Origin: Gari tellinella
Taxonomy: Eukaryota; Mollusca; Bivalvia; Cardiida; Psammobiidae
DNA: 64,000 nt
Reading direction: 5' to 3'
Assembly: GCA_922989275.2 (NCBI GenBank)
Contig: OV277856.1
Coordinates: 89,485,038-89,549,037, forward strand
The number at the start of each line of letters is the position of its first letter. The first letter of the stretch is position 1. Position numbers and translations under genes: made by a program. The notes beneath the pieces are model-generated. The model did not search any database. It was not told where the DNA came from and saw only the letters and a program-made list of their open reading frames with translations. Of this stretch, positions 54,257 to 64,000 are shown piece after piece.

Positions 54257-57200
54257 TTTTTTTTTTTTTTTTTTCAGTTCAATATTTTATTATCTCCGTG
54301 AATAGGTGTATGTGGGTCGGAGATCCATCCCACTCTACACCTTACAATACATGTGAAATATTTTAGTCTATAATATATCGAACATATTTCTGTGTATATA
54401 CAGTCGAAACTCACTACTTTTTGTTGAGCTTACATATATTTTAAAGCGAAAACGTGGCATATTCACGTTTTAACTTTGAAATACGGGTATGTTCGACTTA
54501 AGCGAAATCGATTTAGGGGAAATGTCGATTTATTTGAGTTCTAAGTCTCGAGTTTCCACTGTATATAATAATAATAAAAAAAAACAGGAAAAAAGAAAAA
54601 AAAATGTGCTGAAAATAACATGAAAGATATGAAGACATGCCTCTTTTTTATTCCAAGAGTGTTTCAAGTGTTAATAGTTTGAATATATTTTATACAAGTA
54701 AACTAAACAGTTTTCGAACTATTTCCCATTTGTCTTCAAAGTCGTTCTCTGTATTATTTTGTATTGCTAATAGGGTATTTGTATCTATTTTGTGTCCCAA
54801 GAATCTTTTAAAGGAGTCAATACACATATTGTGATTGTATTGTCTGGCAGTATATATATACTGTTTTATATATAAATATAATATATTTAACTTTTGACAT
54901 TGCCCTCCAAATAGGATGGAAACTTCATTTAATTGTATATTTATATTGACATTATTTAGGATTCGTTCAACTAGTTGTAAGAAGTGGTTTGTTTTTTCGC
55001 ATTTATAAAATAGATGAAGAATTGTCTCTGGCAGTTTGTTACAAAAACTACAGAGATCATTGTCACGAAGCTTTAGAGTAAACAAGTATGTATTTACTGG
55101 TAGTATTCTATGAAGTATTCTTACTTGTAGCCATTGTAAGTTACTGTCTCGTGTTATGTGAAAAGGTAAACTATAAAATAGACTCCATTGACATTTTGTA
55201 AAAGTATAGTGTAGGCTCCACTTTTCTTTGCTTGTAGGCTCAGCATTATTTAAATTTAGAATGTCATAGAAGACTCTACTACCAGATTTACTATTAAATA
55301 CCCGTTCGAAAAGGTGTGGTATAAATGGGAGTTGGACGTCATTTTCTGGGACGGTGCTACTGTGGGTGTTTACATATTTTGATACTATTTTTGTTACTCC
55401 AATATAATATAAGCTGTTCACTTTTATATTGTACAATTGTTCAAATTCGTTTAAAGTAAGTATTTTATTATTTTTGTATAGGTCGTTTACATATCGTATT
55501 CCCTTTTCATACCATGATTTTAAAAAGATAGATTTACCTCCAATTTGTATATGAGGGTTATAAAAGAGTGGACATTTTAGATAGTGTTCTTTCTCTATAA
55601 CCGGTAATGCCTTTAAGTAGGATGTATATGCTCTTAAAACATCTTTCCAAAATATATTATTTGTTTTATGTGATGCTGTTTCCGTATAGTGTTGACCGCT
55701 ATTTATAACTTTTTCAATATTTAAAAAGTGACTTGTTAACGTAGTCCAGGAGGTGTCTGTTTGATATAGTCTTCTGATCCATGTGCACTTCAAACCTTTA
55801 ATAAAATTGTGTGTGTTTATCATTCTGAGGCCGCCTTCTGCATAGTCTTTGATAATTACACTTTTTTTAATCTTTGCAGGCCCTTTCCAAAGATAATTAT
55901 AAAATAATTCATTTAAGGTTTTTAAAATGCTCTCATTTGGATCCGGTAATGCAATGAATAGATGGTTGAATAAAGGTAAGAAAAGAGTTTTTATCACTGT
56001 TATTTTTCCGATTGGAGTAATGAATCTTCTGTTCCAAAACTGTATCATTTGTTTAAGAGATTGGACTTTTTCGTCATAGTTTAGTTTAATCATTTTATCC
56101 AAATCAACATGGAATTTAACCCCAAGTAGCTTAAACTCTTGCTTGCCCCACAGTAGTTTGAACTTTGTCTTGATTGATTCTGAGCTATATTTTTTTGAAC
56201 CAAACCAAATAACATGTGTCTTATCGAAATTTACTTTAAGTCCTGAGATTCTTGCAAATGAACTTAGTTCATTCAGTGTTTGGTTGAGGGATATAGCTGT
56301 TCCATCCAATATGATTGAGGTGTCATCGGCGAACTGGGACAGAATATGTGTGGTGCCGTTTATTGTCAGGCCTTGTATATGCTTGTTTGATTTTAGTTTC
56401 TGAGTTAAAATTTCTGTACAGAGGATAAATATGTAAGGCGAAAGCGGGTCTCCCTGTCTACAGCCCCTTTCTATATTAAAAAAGTCAGACAAAAACCCGT
56501 TTTGTATTACACTTGATTTAATATCGTTATAAAACACGGATATCCATTTTTTAAAAGAGTTACCGAAATTAAAAATATCTAAAACCTTTTGGATAAATTT
56601 CCATGAAATAGAATCGAAGGCCTTTTCAAAGTCAATAAGTAACATAAGTCCGGGAATGTTATTTTCCTCTGCATATTGCATAACATCGTATATAAGTCTA
56701 ATGTTTTCTCCAATATATCTGTTTTTCAAAAAACCAGTTTGCTCTTTACTTATGATAGTTGGTAGGATATTCTTAAGTCTGTTTGCTATTGATCCTGATG
56801 CTATTTTGTAAATCGTATTAAGAAGTGTAATTGGTCGCCAATTTTTTAGGAATTGACGAGGTTTATTTTCTTTTGGTATACATGTAATGATTCCTTGACG
56901 TTGACTTATTGAAAGTTTACCCTTATCAAATGCAGAATTTATTGATCTAATAACTAGATAACCCAAGTCTTTCCAAAACATTTTAAAAAAATTGGTTGTA
57001 AAACCATCACTACCTGGACTTTTGTCATTTTTCATATTTTTAAGAGTGTAACTAGCCTCTTGATACGTTATATGGCCCTCAAGATTTTTGGCTTGACTTT
57101 TTGTGATTTTATTTACATTTACATTAAGGTGTTGGTCAGATTCCTCTTTATCCTGGTTTGAGTATAGTTTTTTATAAAATTGTTGTGTTTCCACTAGAAT

Positions 57201-58041
57201 TTCGTTTTGGTTTGTAATTGTACTTCCGTTTGTTGTCTCTAATTTGTTTATTGTTTTGTTAATATAATTATGTTTTTCTAATCCACAAAAGAATTGTGTA
57301 GGCTTTTCGCCATATTCTATCCATTTTGCCCGGGACCTGATGACATGGCCCTTAAGTTTAAATTCTTTTAATTCTGAAAGATTTTGCCTATGGTTTTTTA
57401 AGTTTTGGGAATTTTCTTCTGTTAGGTTTTCTTCGATAAGTTTGATTTTGTTTAATAGGTCAGTTTCTTGTTTATTTATAGATTTTTTTTTGTAAGAGCC
57501 ATATGATATAGACTCCCCCCTGATTTCCATAAGAAGAGTTTCCAAGAACAGATCGTCTGGTATCGTGAACTGTAAGTCACTACAATGGATTTTATCTATG
57601 TTTTCTAAATCGTACACAGGAATGCAATATTGGGATTTTACGCGTTTAATCTTATCTTGAATTTGGTGGACGTATTCTAAATCATTTAACAAAGAATCGT
57701 TATGTTTCCATAACCCTTTGCCGTGATCAATGTTTGCAAATACCATATGCAGTTGTACAATAGAGTGATCTGAGTTCAGGCTAGGTTCTATTTCACATGA
57801 TTTTGAAAACTGTACCAAGTCTTCTGTTACCAGGAAAAAATCTAAACGTGCCTGTTGAAGTGGATGAGTACGTCGCCATGTATATCTCTTTCTGTCTGGA
57901 TTGAGGTCTCTGTATATATCAACTAACTGTCTAGATTGTATATTTTCTATTATTTGATTTCTTGCGTTTTTGTTATTTATTGTTTTGTAATTTTGATAAT
58001 CCATTGCAGGATCTAAAACACAGTTAAAATCTCCACATAAA
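54257..58041 (-). mobile_element. 5'-truncated L1/Tx1-like LINE
   Basis: Runs on the minus strand from inside the endonuclease domain to a poly-A tail (T run 54254-54274). An AATAAA signal lies at 54286-54291, about 12 bases before the tail. The identical 15-bp flanks and uninterrupted ORF point to a recent target-primed insertion. The 5' end of the element (any ORF1 and the first part of the endonuclease) is missing. Its 3' UTR contains a G MITE (54401-54561). Confidence 0.95.
54401..54561. mobile_element. Family G MITE in the LINE 3' UTR
   Basis: TA-flanked ends cagtcgaaactcac and gtctcgagtttccactg. The core is aaagcgaaaacgtggcatat / tcacgttttaactttgaaat. Located between the LINE stop codon and its poly-A signal. 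Confidence 0.85.
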
Positions 58042-58061
58042 TCTTCCTTCAAATTTGACAT
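54690..58061 (-). CDS. LINE ORF2 protein (endonuclease remnant, reverse transcriptase, zinc-knuckle)
   Basis: 1123 codons without a break. Residues 10-13 GDFN and 97-99 SDH are the last conserved blocks of the apurinic-type endonuclease; the catalytic N-terminal part is absent. The reverse transcriptase spans about 340-650: SPGSDGF at 348-354, LIDFEKAFDS at 475-484, GCRQGDPLSP at 533-542 and the active-site FADD at 577-580. A C-terminal C-x2-C-x8-H-x4-C knuckle lies at 1004-1021. The GCRQGDPLSP pattern and the knuckle fit the L1/Tx1 group, by recall. The ATG and the next few codons come from flanking DNA and the target duplication, so the real protein starts upstream and this start is accidental. 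As a truncated copy it should be immobile. Confidence 0.95.
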   Translation of the reverse strand: MSNLKEDLCGDFNCVLDPAMDYQNYKTINNKNARNQIIENIQSRQLVDIYRDLNPDRKRYTWRRTHPLQQARLDFFLVTEDLVQFSKSCEIEPSLNSDHSIVQLHMVFANIDHGKGLWKHNDSLLNDLEYVHQIQDKIKRVKSQYCIPVYDLENIDKIHCSDLQFTIPDDLFLETLLMEIRGESISYGSYKKKSINKQETDLLNKIKLIEENLTEENSQNLKNHRQNLSELKEFKLKGHVIRSRAKWIEYGEKPTQFFCGLEKHNYINKTINKLETTNGSTITNQNEILVETQQFYKKLYSNQDKEESDQHLNVNVNKITKSQAKNLEGHITYQEASYTLKNMKNDKSPGSDGFTTNFFKMFWKDLGYLVIRSINSAFDKGKLSISQRQGIITCIPKENKPRQFLKNWRPITLLNTIYKIASGSIANRLKNILPTIISKEQTGFLKNRYIGENIRLIYDVMQYAEENNIPGLMLLIDFEKAFDSISWKFIQKVLDIFNFGNSFKKWISVFYNDIKSSVIQNGFLSDFFNIERGCRQGDPLSPYIFILCTEILTQKLKSNKHIQGLTINGTTHILSQFADDTSIILDGTAISLNQTLNELSSFARISGLKVNFDKTHVIWFGSKKYSSESIKTKFKLLWGKQEFKLLGVKFHVDLDKMIKLNYDEKVQSLKQMIQFWNRRFITPIGKITVIKTLFLPLFNHLFIALPDPNESILKTLNELFYNYLWKGPAKIKKSVIIKDYAEGGLRMINTHNFIKGLKCTWIRRLYQTDTSWTTLTSHFLNIEKVINSGQHYTETASHKTNNIFWKDVLRAYTSYLKALPVIEKEHYLKCPLFYNPHIQIGGKSIFLKSWYEKGIRYVNDLYKNNKILTLNEFEQLYNIKVNSLYYIGVTKIVSKYVNTHSSTVPENDVQLPFIPHLFERVFNSKSGSRVFYDILNLNNAEPTSKEKWSLHYTFTKCQWSLFYSLPFHITRDSNLQWLQVRILHRILPVNTYLFTLKLRDNDLCSFCNKLPETILHLFYKCEKTNHFLQLVERILNNVNINIQLNEVSILFGGQCQKLNILYLYIKQYIYTARQYNHNMCIDSFKRFLGHKIDTNTLLAIQNNTENDFEDKWEIVRKLFSLLV
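58042..58056. repeat. Target-site duplication of the LINE, 5' side
   Basis: tcttccttcaaattt; supplies codons near the apparent start of the LINE ORF. Confidence 0.93.
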
Positions 58062-58387
58062 ATTGTGTCTATGGACCTAAATTCTACCGTTAATTGATTG
58101 ATAAATCCATTGGGGACCAGTGAAACTTAGGACTGAATAGTTAATAGTCTACCACAAAGTGGATTACATAACATATAATACAGTACAGTCCCACATCTAT
58201 ATAGCTGCCATTGAAAAGAGTTACATTTCCAGCCTTTTAGACAGGTTTGAGGTTTTTAACCCTTTCCCCTATAGAAGCACCTTTTAGCACATTCAGTTTA
58301 TTCCTCCACTGAAGAAAGCAGTTCCAATTTATACAATCACACATGTGTATCATAAGGAATATTTTCTTTATTCTAGTAGATGGTAGC

Positions 58388-58641
58388 TTAACCCATTATA
58401 CCCCATAGCCTATTTCTTATATTGAAAATTGTATACCATTTAAAGCAGGTTGAAAGTAAAGAAGAATGTGCCTTAAGGCACATTCTGCTTTACTTTCAGC
58501 CTGCTTTAAGCTACCATCTACTTGAAAATAGAAAATATTTCTTCAAATAAATATTCATAATTGTATAATTTGGAACTATTTTCTTATGTGGAGGAATAAA
58601 CAAGAGGCGTAAAAATGCGTTTTTATGGGGTAATGGGTTAA
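58388..58641 (+). mobile_element. Family A MITE nested in family A
   Basis: TTAA-flanked; ends cccattataccccatagcc and tatggggtaatggg; tip gtgccttaaggcac. Host reads gtagcTTAA on the left and TTAAagcaggctg on the right. Confidence 0.93.
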
Positions 58642-58921
58642 AGCAGGCTGAAAGAAAAGCAGAATGTGTTGAACTATCTACTGGGATAAAGAAAAATTGG
58701 CACATTCTGCTTTACTTTCAGCCTGCTTTAAGCTACCATCTACTTGAAAATAGAAAATATTTCTTCAAATAAATATTCATAATTGTATAATTTGGAACTA
58801 TTTTCTTATGTGGAGGAATAAACAAGAGGCGTAAAAATGCGTTTTTATGGGGTAATGGGTTAAAGCAGGCTGAAAGAAAAGCAGAATGTGTTCAACTATC
58901 TACTGGGATAAAGAAAATATT
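58478..58921 (+). repeat. 222-bp tandem duplication
   Basis: gcacattctgctttactttc starts at 58478 and again at 58700. The two 222-bp units (right half of A2 plus the adjoining host core) are almost identical, differing at ttgaac/ttcaac, so the duplication postdates the nested insertion. Confidence 0.9.
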
Positions 58922-59015
58922 TCTTATGGTATATTTTCATCACTATATAAAATAGAACTTTTCAGTGGAGGAATAAATTAGAGGCGTAAAAAGGCGTACA
59001 TGGGGTAAGGGGTTA

Positions 59016-59313
59016 ATGTTATATTAAAGGTTATTACTACTGTATATAGTTAGTTTCACTTTATATCATAAACATTACAGCAACTAATGTAGATTTATAG
59101 ATAGACTATAAATGGCCTGTTTTTCTGAATCACCAAGAGAGTCAGATAGCACCAAATTCATAGATCTTGTATCATAAAACATAAGGAACTATATCAGTTT
59201 TGACATAAGTGGAGTTTTATTGTTGTTTGCTCTTTGGGTGAATTGGCATAGTAGCTGGAACCAGTCTAGGTAGATGTTATGAGTATGTAACAATCAGTTT
59301 TAGTTGCTCCATC
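59016..59313. other. Nothing recognised
   Basis: No exon or repeat family seen. Confidence 0.4.
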
Positions 59314-59522
59314 TACAGTAAAATATCGCTATTGCTACCACTACATTATGTTTAGATAAGTGATTAAGACAGGTGACTGCATGAATAAAGGTGAAAGCCT
59401 TTAAACAGAAAGCTCCTTTAGAAGCTTTTACCTTGCTTTAAGCTGTCACCTGTCTTATATACATGTACAATCAATTAGCCTTCTTTTTGTGTGGTTCAGG
59501 TTGTAATAGAGGTTTTACTGTA
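59314..59522. mobile_element. Family B MITE, diverged
   Basis: TA-flanked ends cagtaaaatatcgctattg and gtaatagaggttttactg. The core is partly decayed (gaaagcctttaaacagaaag / gaagcttttaccttgc). Confidence 0.82.
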
Positions 59523-60090
59523 TACCCAATACTCTGAAAGAGATGAAAAGGAATTGTCTAGACTAGAAGTTTACCGGTTCTTCAAAAACAAATATTAATA
59601 TCAACATCTGTGAGTGTCAAACAGTTATGATACTGATCAGACCCTGAGTATCTTGGCAATTATTACCTGAATCCAAACTGTTTGAACATGCACATCAATT
59701 TATGGGATGAATATATTTCTCCAGAGAAAAGGTTAAAATATATCAAATAAATCCTTTTTGAATGATTTCTAACAAAAGTTTTACCTTAATTTACTACCAA
59801 GAATTTACAGGTCTGATGTATGTAAATAAAATCTAATTTACAATGTATATTGATGAAACCATCTGGTACAATATATGGTGATTGACTTTAATCTTACTGC
59901 TTGAGCTACTTATCACTTGTAATCAATACATTATTGGGATTTTGTATTAATAAATAATGGAAACTTAATTGAATTTTGATTTACTCAGAGTAATTGGCAA
60001 TGAAGTGCACTAAGCGTAGAATTAACCAGTTACTTCCTGGATACTGTAGAAGACCTAGATCTGACAGCTCCTGCTTTAACCTGGCACGTG
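59523..60090. other. No gene; core 2 remnant at 59614-59690
   Basis: gtcaaacagttatgatactgat ... acctgaatccaaactgtttg is a decayed core 2 hairpin; the rest is AT-rich. Confidence 0.5.
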
Positions 60091-60344
60091 TTAACCCATT
60101 ACCCCATAGCCTGTTTCTAGTATTAAATATATATGGGGCCACTTAAAGCTGGTTGAAAGTAAAGCAGAATGTGCCTTAAGGCACATTCTGCTTTTCTTTC
60201 AACCTGCTTTAAGCTAACATCTACTAGAACACAGAAAATATTTCTTATGATACATGTCCATGACTATATAAATTTGAACTATTTTCTATAGTGGAGGAAT
60301 AAATTAGAGGCGTAAAAAGGCGTATTTGTGGGGTAACGAGATAA
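60091..60344 (+). mobile_element. Family A MITE
   Basis: Left TTAA and cccattaccccatagcctg; the right terminus is mutated (tgtggggtaacgagataa). Tip gtgccttaaggcac. Confidence 0.92.
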
Positions 60345-60783
60345 ACTGTTTATAGCGTGCCAAGCTTCTTCATAGAATGGCAGCCACAAGTCTTACTGTA
60401 TAGCAATGCTTAATTTCTTCTCATGTTTAAAGTTTTCATTATCAGTTTTATAAAACTTCTGCCCTTTGTATTAACTGCACATATAGCTGGAAATTGCAAG
60501 TCGTAGCAAACACTGTGTATCTCGTCTGTGTTCAAATTGTTTACTGATGTTTCAAAATAGAGAACCTTCATCTAAAGCATAATTTAATTGTCCCCTTTGT
60601 GCAAAAGTGTGCTTTTGCCTTCTTTATTCTTTATGTAGTTGGCTCCTTTTTGCACCAAGGGGACACATAATTATTCAGTGTACATTTAGCCTGAACAACC
60701 TTAATACAAAGAATATTGCTGACATAAGTACATTATGCAATACCAAATATTTTGTTTTGCCATTGACTTGACATTCAGGGAGT
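60345..60783. other. Nothing recognised
   Basis: Contains repeated 'cctttgtgcaaaagtg' / 'tttttgcaccaagg' near-inverted phrases at about 60595-60660; otherwise unclassified. Confidence 0.4.
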
Positions 60784-63357
60784 CATACAGCTAGGATACA
60801 GCTCCTAGACTAGAGTATCTGACATTCCCTTACACTGTATCTTATAACCTGACATACAGCTAGGATACAGCTCCTAGACTAGAGTATCTGACATTCCCTT
60901 ACACTGTATCTTATAACCTGACATACAGCTAGGATACAGCTCCTAGACTAGAGTATCTGACATTCCCTTACACAGTATCTTATAACCTGACATACAGCTA
61001 GGATACAGCTCCTAGACTAGAGTATCTGACATTCCCTTACACTGTATCTTATAACCTGACATACAGCTAGGATACAGCTCCTAGACTAGAGTATCTGACA
61101 TTCCCTTACACTGTATCTTATAACCTGGCATACAGCTAGGATACAGCTCCTAGACTAGAGTATCTGACATTCCCTTACACAGTATCTTATAACCTGACAT
61201 ACAGCTAGGATACAGCTCCTAGACTAGAGTATCTGACATTCCCTTACACTGTATCTTATAACCTGACATACAGCTAGGATACAGCTCCTAGACTAGAGTA
61301 TCTGACATTCCCTTACACTGTATCTTATAACCTGACATACAGCTAGGATACAGCTCCTAGACTAGAGTATCTGACATTCCCTTACACTGTATCTTATAAC
61401 CTGACATACAGCTAGGATACAGCTCCTAGACTAGAGTATCTGACATTCCCTTACACAGTATCTTATAACCTGACATACAGCTAGGATACAGCTCCTAGAC
61501 TAGAGTATCTGACATTCCCTTACACTGTATCTTATAACCTGACATACAGCTAGGATACAGCTCCTAGACTAGAGTATCTGACATTCCCTTACACTGTATC
61601 TTATAACCTGACATACAGCTAGGATACAGCTCCTAGACTAGAGTATCTGACATTCCCTTACACTGTATCTTATAACCTGACATACAGCTAGGATACAGCT
61701 CCTAGACTAGAGTATCTGACATTCCCTTACACAGTATCTTATAACCTGACATACAGCTAGGATACAGCTCCTAGACTAGAGTATCTGACATTCCCTTACA
61801 CTGTATCTTATAACCTGACATACAGCTAGGATACAGCTCCTAGACTAGAGTATCTGACATTCCCTTACACTGTATCTTATAACCTGACATACAGCTAGGA
61901 TACAGCTCCTAGACTAGAGTATCTGACATTCCCTTACACTGTATCTTATAACCTGACATACAGCTAGGATACAGCTCCTAGACTAGAGTATCTGACATTC
62001 CCTTACACTGTATCTTATAACCTGACATACAGCTAGGATACAGCTCCTAGACAAGAGTATCTGACATTCCCTTACACTGTATCTTATAACCTGACATACA
62101 GCTAGGATACAGCTCCTAGACTAGAGTATCTGACATTCCCTTACACTGTATCTTATAACCTGACATCAGTCATACAGCTAGGATACAGCTCCTAGACTAG
62201 AGTATCTGACATTCCCTTACACTGTATCTTATAACCTGACATACAGCTAGGATACAGCTCCTAGACTAGAGTATCTGACATTCCCTTACACTGTATCTTA
62301 TAACCTGACATACAGCTAGGATACAGCTCCTAGACTAGAGTATCTGACATTCCCTTACACTGTATCTTATAACCTGACATACAGCTAGGATACAGCTCCT
62401 AGACTAGAGTATCTGACATTCCCTTACACTGTATCTTATAACCTGACATCAGTCATACAGCTAGGATACAGCTCCTAGACTAGAGTATCTGACATTCCCT
62501 TACACTGTATCTTATAACCTGACATACAGCTAGGATACAGCTCCTAGACTAGAGTATCTGACATTCCCTTACACTGTATCTTATAACCTGACATACAGCT
62601 AGGATACAGCTCCTAGACTAGAGTATCTGACATTCCCTTACACTGTATCTTATAACCTGACATACAGCTAGGATACAGCTCCTAGACTAGAGTATCTGAC
62701 ATTCCCTTACACTGTATCTTATAACCTGACATCAGTCATACAGCTAGGATACAGCTCCTAGACTAGAGTATCTGACATTCCCTTACACTGTATCTTATAA
62801 CCTGACATACAGCTAGGATACAGCTCCTAGACTAGAGTATCTGACATTCCCTTACACTGTATCTTATAACCTGACATACAGCTAGGATACAGCTCCTAGA
62901 CTAGAGTATCTGACATTCCCTTACACTGTATCTTATAACCTGACATACAGCTAGGATACAGCTCCTAGACTAGAGTATCTGACATTCCCTTACACTGTAT
63001 CTTATAACCTGACATACAGCTAGGATACAGCTCCTAGACTAGAGTATCTGACATTCCCTTACACTGTATCTTATAACCTGACATACAGCTAGGATACAGC
63101 TCCTAGACTAGAGTATCTGACATTCCCTTACACTGTATCTTATAACCTGACATACAGCTAGGATACAGCTCCTAGACTAGAGTATCTGACATTCCCTTAC
63201 ACTGTATCTTATAACCTGACATACAGCTAGGATACAGCTCCTAGACTAGAGTATCTGACATTCCCTTACACTGTATCTTATAACCTGACATACAGCTAGG
63301 ATACAGCTCCTAGACTAGAGTATCTGACATTCCCTTACACTGTATCTTATAACCTGA
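60784..63357 (+). repeat. 69-bp minisatellite, 37 units, with higher-order structure
   Basis: Unit starts catacagctaggatacagct and ends atcttataacctga. 2574 bp minus three 7-bp insertions (tcagtca) gives exactly 37 units. The 7-bp insertions near 62164, 62447 and 62730 are 283 bp apart (4 x 69 + 7); the next such junction is the array end near 63358 (9 x 69 + 7 later). A cactgt-to-cacagt variant recurs near 60971, 61178, 61454 and 61730 (3, 4 and 4 units apart). All six frames have stops within a unit. Confidence 0.97.
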
Positions 63358-63414
63358 CATCAGTCATCTGTCTCAATAAAAACATAACATCTCTCAGTCT
63401 TTCAGGACTGTATC

Positions 63415-63628
63415 TTAACCCTTAGCCCGCCAAATAAATTGTCGTCTGCTATATTTCTCGTCTGCTTCAAGTTTCAAAGTGCTTCAAAGTTGCTCAAAAT
63501 TGCTGAAAATGTTGTCTGAGTGTCAAACAGCTTGGATCCGGATGAGACGCCGAGTTACTCGGCGTCTCATCCGGATCCAAGCTGTTTGCATATGGAGCTA
63601 TAGTCGTGACTGGCAGGCTAAGGGTTAA
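63415..63628 (-). mobile_element. Family C MITE
   Basis: TTAA-flanked, 214 bp, hairpin perfect (cttggatccggatgagacg / cgtctcatccggatccaag). Very similar to 43662-43875. Inserted about 55 bp beyond the minisatellite. Confidence 0.95.
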
Positions 63629-64000
63629 CCATAGACATCTTAAAATAGACTAGATTGGGCACCAAGTGCTAAGCTCCCATTGGCCGACGGTCAGAAAGAC
63701 GCCATTTTAGAAGTTGTATAATACACTTTTGCACTGACGACAAAATATGATTTACTTTGGTTCGTACTACATACATCAATATGCACCTTAAAATAACAAT
63801 CAAACGATAATACGGTAAGCACAGAACGATGATAATTCCTATTTAACTGATTAATCATCGGTTTATTGTAGTAACTATGGAAAGGTTCTTTTGAAATTCT
63901 GTAAGCAGTGACGCACAATCGACATAGATCATGGGATTACCTGCGCACAGCATATAACGTCATCAACCTACCCCAATACGACGTGCACCAGACCAATTTT
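63629..64000. other. Unclassified right edge, possible promoter-like sequence
   Basis: Contains gacgccattttag (a YY1-like string) near 63700 and CpG-containing sequence toward the end. No exon can be fixed before the window ends. Confidence 0.3.

Larger units (their letters stand above)
58256..59015. mobile_element. Rearranged family A element made of two right-hand halves, with nested A
   Basis: TTAA at both limits. The left part (58256-58387) is a reverse right half (ccctttcccctatagaagc, then tctagtagatggtagc). The right part (about 58895-59015) is a forward right half (tctactgggataaagaaaat ... tacatggggtaagggg). The usual left end of A is absent. A2 (58388-58641) is inserted at the stem-base TTAA. 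Confidence 0.8.

Noticed and set aside
60784..63357. CRISPR-like array
   Set aside because: Units are contiguous near-identical 69-bp repeats without unique spacers, in an animal genome; this is a minisatellite.

Overview
This is animal nuclear DNA, AT-rich and dominated by transposable elements. It is most likely from a bivalve mollusc. The reasons are a tRNA-headed SINE with a mollusc-type conserved core, a dispersed repeat ending in a gctcacc/ggtgagc hairpin, a Tc1 element with mollusc-style ends, and spliced exons with no operon-like genes. No rRNA gene, CRISPR array or complete host gene is visible. These family identities rest on recall, not on a database search.

Host coding content is very thin. 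Three short minus-strand exon candidates with proper splice borders lie at 42829-42901, 18606-18705 and 9775-9867. They could belong to one large minus-strand gene whose introns hold most of the window. A fourth, frame-disrupted candidate ends at 18258. None is assigned a function. The only long ORF (54690-58061, minus) belongs to a recent 5'-truncated L1/Tx1-like LINE.

Most of the window is short palindromic (foldback) transposons. Family letters used below: A = TTAA-flanked, ends CCCATTACCCCATA, about 250 bp. D = TTAA-flanked, ends CTCTTTCCTCCC / GGTTCAAAGGG, about 250 bp. C = TTAA-flanked, ends CCCTTAGCC, about 214 bp. E = TTAA-flanked, ends CCCTTTCA or similar. L and M = minor TTAA families. 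B = TA-flanked, ends CAGTAAAACCTC (Tigger/pogo-like). G = TA-flanked, ends CAGTCGAACT or similar. I = relatives with a gcaggacaaaagtaatgcag core. K = hAT-like, ends CAGGGCTCCAGATAAG. '+' for A, C and D means: A begins catagcctgtttctag, C begins cctgccactcacgac, D begins ctctttcctccc.

The elements insert into one another repeatedly, so the order of insertion can often be read directly: D in A, D in B, D in the I arm, A in A, a SINE in B, G in the LINE tail, and hAT-like in G. Two palindromic cores recur in families whose ends and target-site duplications differ. Core 1 is gtaaagcagaa..ttctgctttac, in A, B, I and L. Core 2 is caaacag..gatcaga..tctgatc..ctgtttg, in C, D, E and one TA-type element. 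This sharing is the most unusual feature of the window.

Layout: 1-14 kb holds A, B and D elements, the SINE and one exon. 14-26 kb holds A arrays, a TTAA element carrying a tRNA-like module, and an exon. 26-39 kb holds a 27-bp tandem array hit by D, a doubly invaded I element, and C, E and K elements. 40-46 kb holds a dead Tc1, an exon, C tandems and D elements. 46-54 kb holds G, M, A and a hAT-like insertion. 54-58 kb is the LINE. 58-60 kb is a rearranged nested A cluster. 60.8-63.4 kb is a 37-copy 69-bp minisatellite with higher-order structure, followed by a C element.
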